64,000 nt of DNA from Modestobacter marinus (GTDB lineage Bacteria > Actinomycetota > Actinomycetes > Mycobacteriales > Geodermatophilaceae), in assembly GCF_011758655.1 (NCBI RefSeq), contig NZ_JAAMPA010000002.1, positions 62,001 to 126,000 on the forward strand, read 5' to 3'. Made by a program: the position numbers and the translations under genes. This document shows, in pieces, positions 63,473 to 64,000 of the stretch (position 1 is its first letter; every line of letters begins with the position of its first letter). Under the pieces are notes generated by a model. The model had not been told where the DNA came from and ran no database searches. It worked only from the letters and a program-made list of their open reading frames with translations.

Positions 63473-64000
63473 GACAGGTCCCACTGCAGGTCGTCGACGG
63501 CGTCGAGCACCCGGTCGACCCCGGGCAGCTGGACGTGTTCGAGCTTGGGCGACGGGAAGGGGATGTCGAAGCCGACGGCCCGGCGGACCGGTGCGGCCAG
63601 GGAGTGGAAGCAGCGCTCGGTGACCCGGGCGACGATCTCGGAGGCGACGCTGGCGAAGCCGGGGGCCTCGGCGACCACGACGGCGCGCCCGGTGGACCGC
63701 ACCGCGGCGCAGACCGTCTCGTCGTCGAAGGGCACGATCGAGCGGAGGTCGACGACCTGCAGGCTGCGCCCCTCCTGGGCGGCGACCTCGGCGGCCTCCA
63801 GGGCGACCGGGACGGACGGTCCGTAGGCGATCAGCGTGGCGTCGGTGCCCTCGCGGCGGACCACCGCCTGCCCGATGCCGGGCACCTCCGCGCCGAGGTC
63901 GACCTCCTCCTTGGTCCAGTAGAGCTTCTTGGGCTCCATGAACACGACCGGGTCCGGGGAGGCGATGGCCGCGCGCAGCAGCCGGTGGGCGTCCGCTGCG
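63469..64000 (-). CDS. E1-beta subunit of a branched-chain 2-oxoacid dehydrogenase (5' end outside window)
   Basis: About 176 C-terminal residues are visible. VVFMEPKKLYW and the transketolase C-terminal domain (TDATLIAYGPSVPVALEAAE; VVDLRSIVPFDDETV; DIPFPSPKLEHVQLPGVDRV) match E1-beta. It pairs with E1-alpha, presumably just beyond the right edge, to decarboxylate branched-chain 2-oxoacids and acylate the E2 lipoyl group. Stop overlaps the E2 start. Confidence 0.92.
   Translation of the reverse strand, partial: AADAHRLLRAAIASPDPVVFMEPKKLYWTKEEVDLGAEVPGIGQAVVRREGTDATLIAYGPSVPVALEAAEVAAQEGRSLQVVDLRSIVPFDDETVCAAVRSTGRAVVVAEAPGFASVASEIVARVTERCFHSLAAPVRRAVGFDIPFPSPKLEHVQLPGVDRVLDAVDDLQWDLS

Overview
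The window is chromosomal DNA of a very high-GC actinobacterium. GTG starts and 4-bp stop/start overlaps (GTGA, ATGA) are frequent. The gene set (OleABCD, a DesA3-type desaturase pair, DevR/DevS, MtrA/MtrB-like regulators, a degenerate extra nuo cluster) points to a soil or rock actinobacterium of the Geodermatophilaceae (Blastococcus/Geodermatophilus/Modestobacter) kind. That placement is inferred from content, not from a search. I see no tRNA, rRNA, CRISPR, insertion sequence, integrase or phage gene. No stretch of 300 bp lacks a gene.

Layout. 1-7548 (minus): cytochrome P450, then the olefin operon oleA-oleBC-oleD, followed by a membrane-anchored sigma-factor-like protein that runs off the left edge. 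7667-11809 (plus): three-subunit molybdenum aldehyde oxidoreductase of the PaoABC type, then a tiny ORF coupled to a small membrane protein. 11830-13038 (minus): zinc alcohol dehydrogenase. 13160-21289 (minus): a reduced complex I operon, nuoA-[NuoB/NuoD-like protein]-nuoH-J-K-L-M-N, with an ArsR regulator divergent from it. 21761-26250: NmrA-like protein, PucR regulator, and a divergent ferredoxin-reductase/fatty-acid-desaturase pair closed by a perfect 21-bp hairpin. 26261-40879: aldarate uptake and catabolism. tctCBA-uspA read leftward. A LysR regulator, 5-dehydro-4-deoxyglucarate dehydratase, glucarate dehydratase, galactarate/talarate-type dehydratase, 2-oxoglutarate semialdehyde dehydrogenase, ATP-grasp protein, AEC transporter, malate:quinone oxidoreductase and FAD-linked 2-hydroxyacid dehydrogenase read rightward. 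The two arms share one promoter/operator design. 40889-45047: secreted esterase-like protein, a second zinc alcohol dehydrogenase and hypothetical genes. 45060-55042: signalling and stress block with an MtrA/MtrB/short GerMN lipoprotein set, two STAS proteins, DUF2254 and DUF421 membrane proteins, two zinc ribbons, a cytosolic copper-storage protein, DevR/DevS and a flavin-binding protein. 55292-61435: branched-chain amino-acid type ABC transporter (livK, livH, a livM-livG fusion, livF) with a coupled FMN 2-hydroxyacid oxidase. 61535-64000 (minus): FlK-like thioesterase, then E2 and partial E1-beta of a branched-chain 2-oxoacid dehydrogenase.

The most unusual system is the nuo operon. It has the seven membrane subunits of complex I but no room for NuoC, E, F, G or I. 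The only peripheral-arm remnant is a 387-aa protein whose two ends resemble NuoB and NuoD. It lacks the cluster-N2 cysteines and the quinone-site histidine, and an Asp/Met-repeat linker joins the halves. NuoH has lost its acidic quinone-loop motif, and the key TM5 glutamate is Asp in NuoM and Leu in NuoN. This looks like an ion-translocating membrane arm cut loose from NADH and quinone chemistry.

The aldarate locus is a near-complete route from glucarate or galactarate to 2-oxoglutarate with its own tripartite transporter and LysR regulator. Downstream quinone-linked dehydrogenases feed the TCA cycle and respiratory chain.
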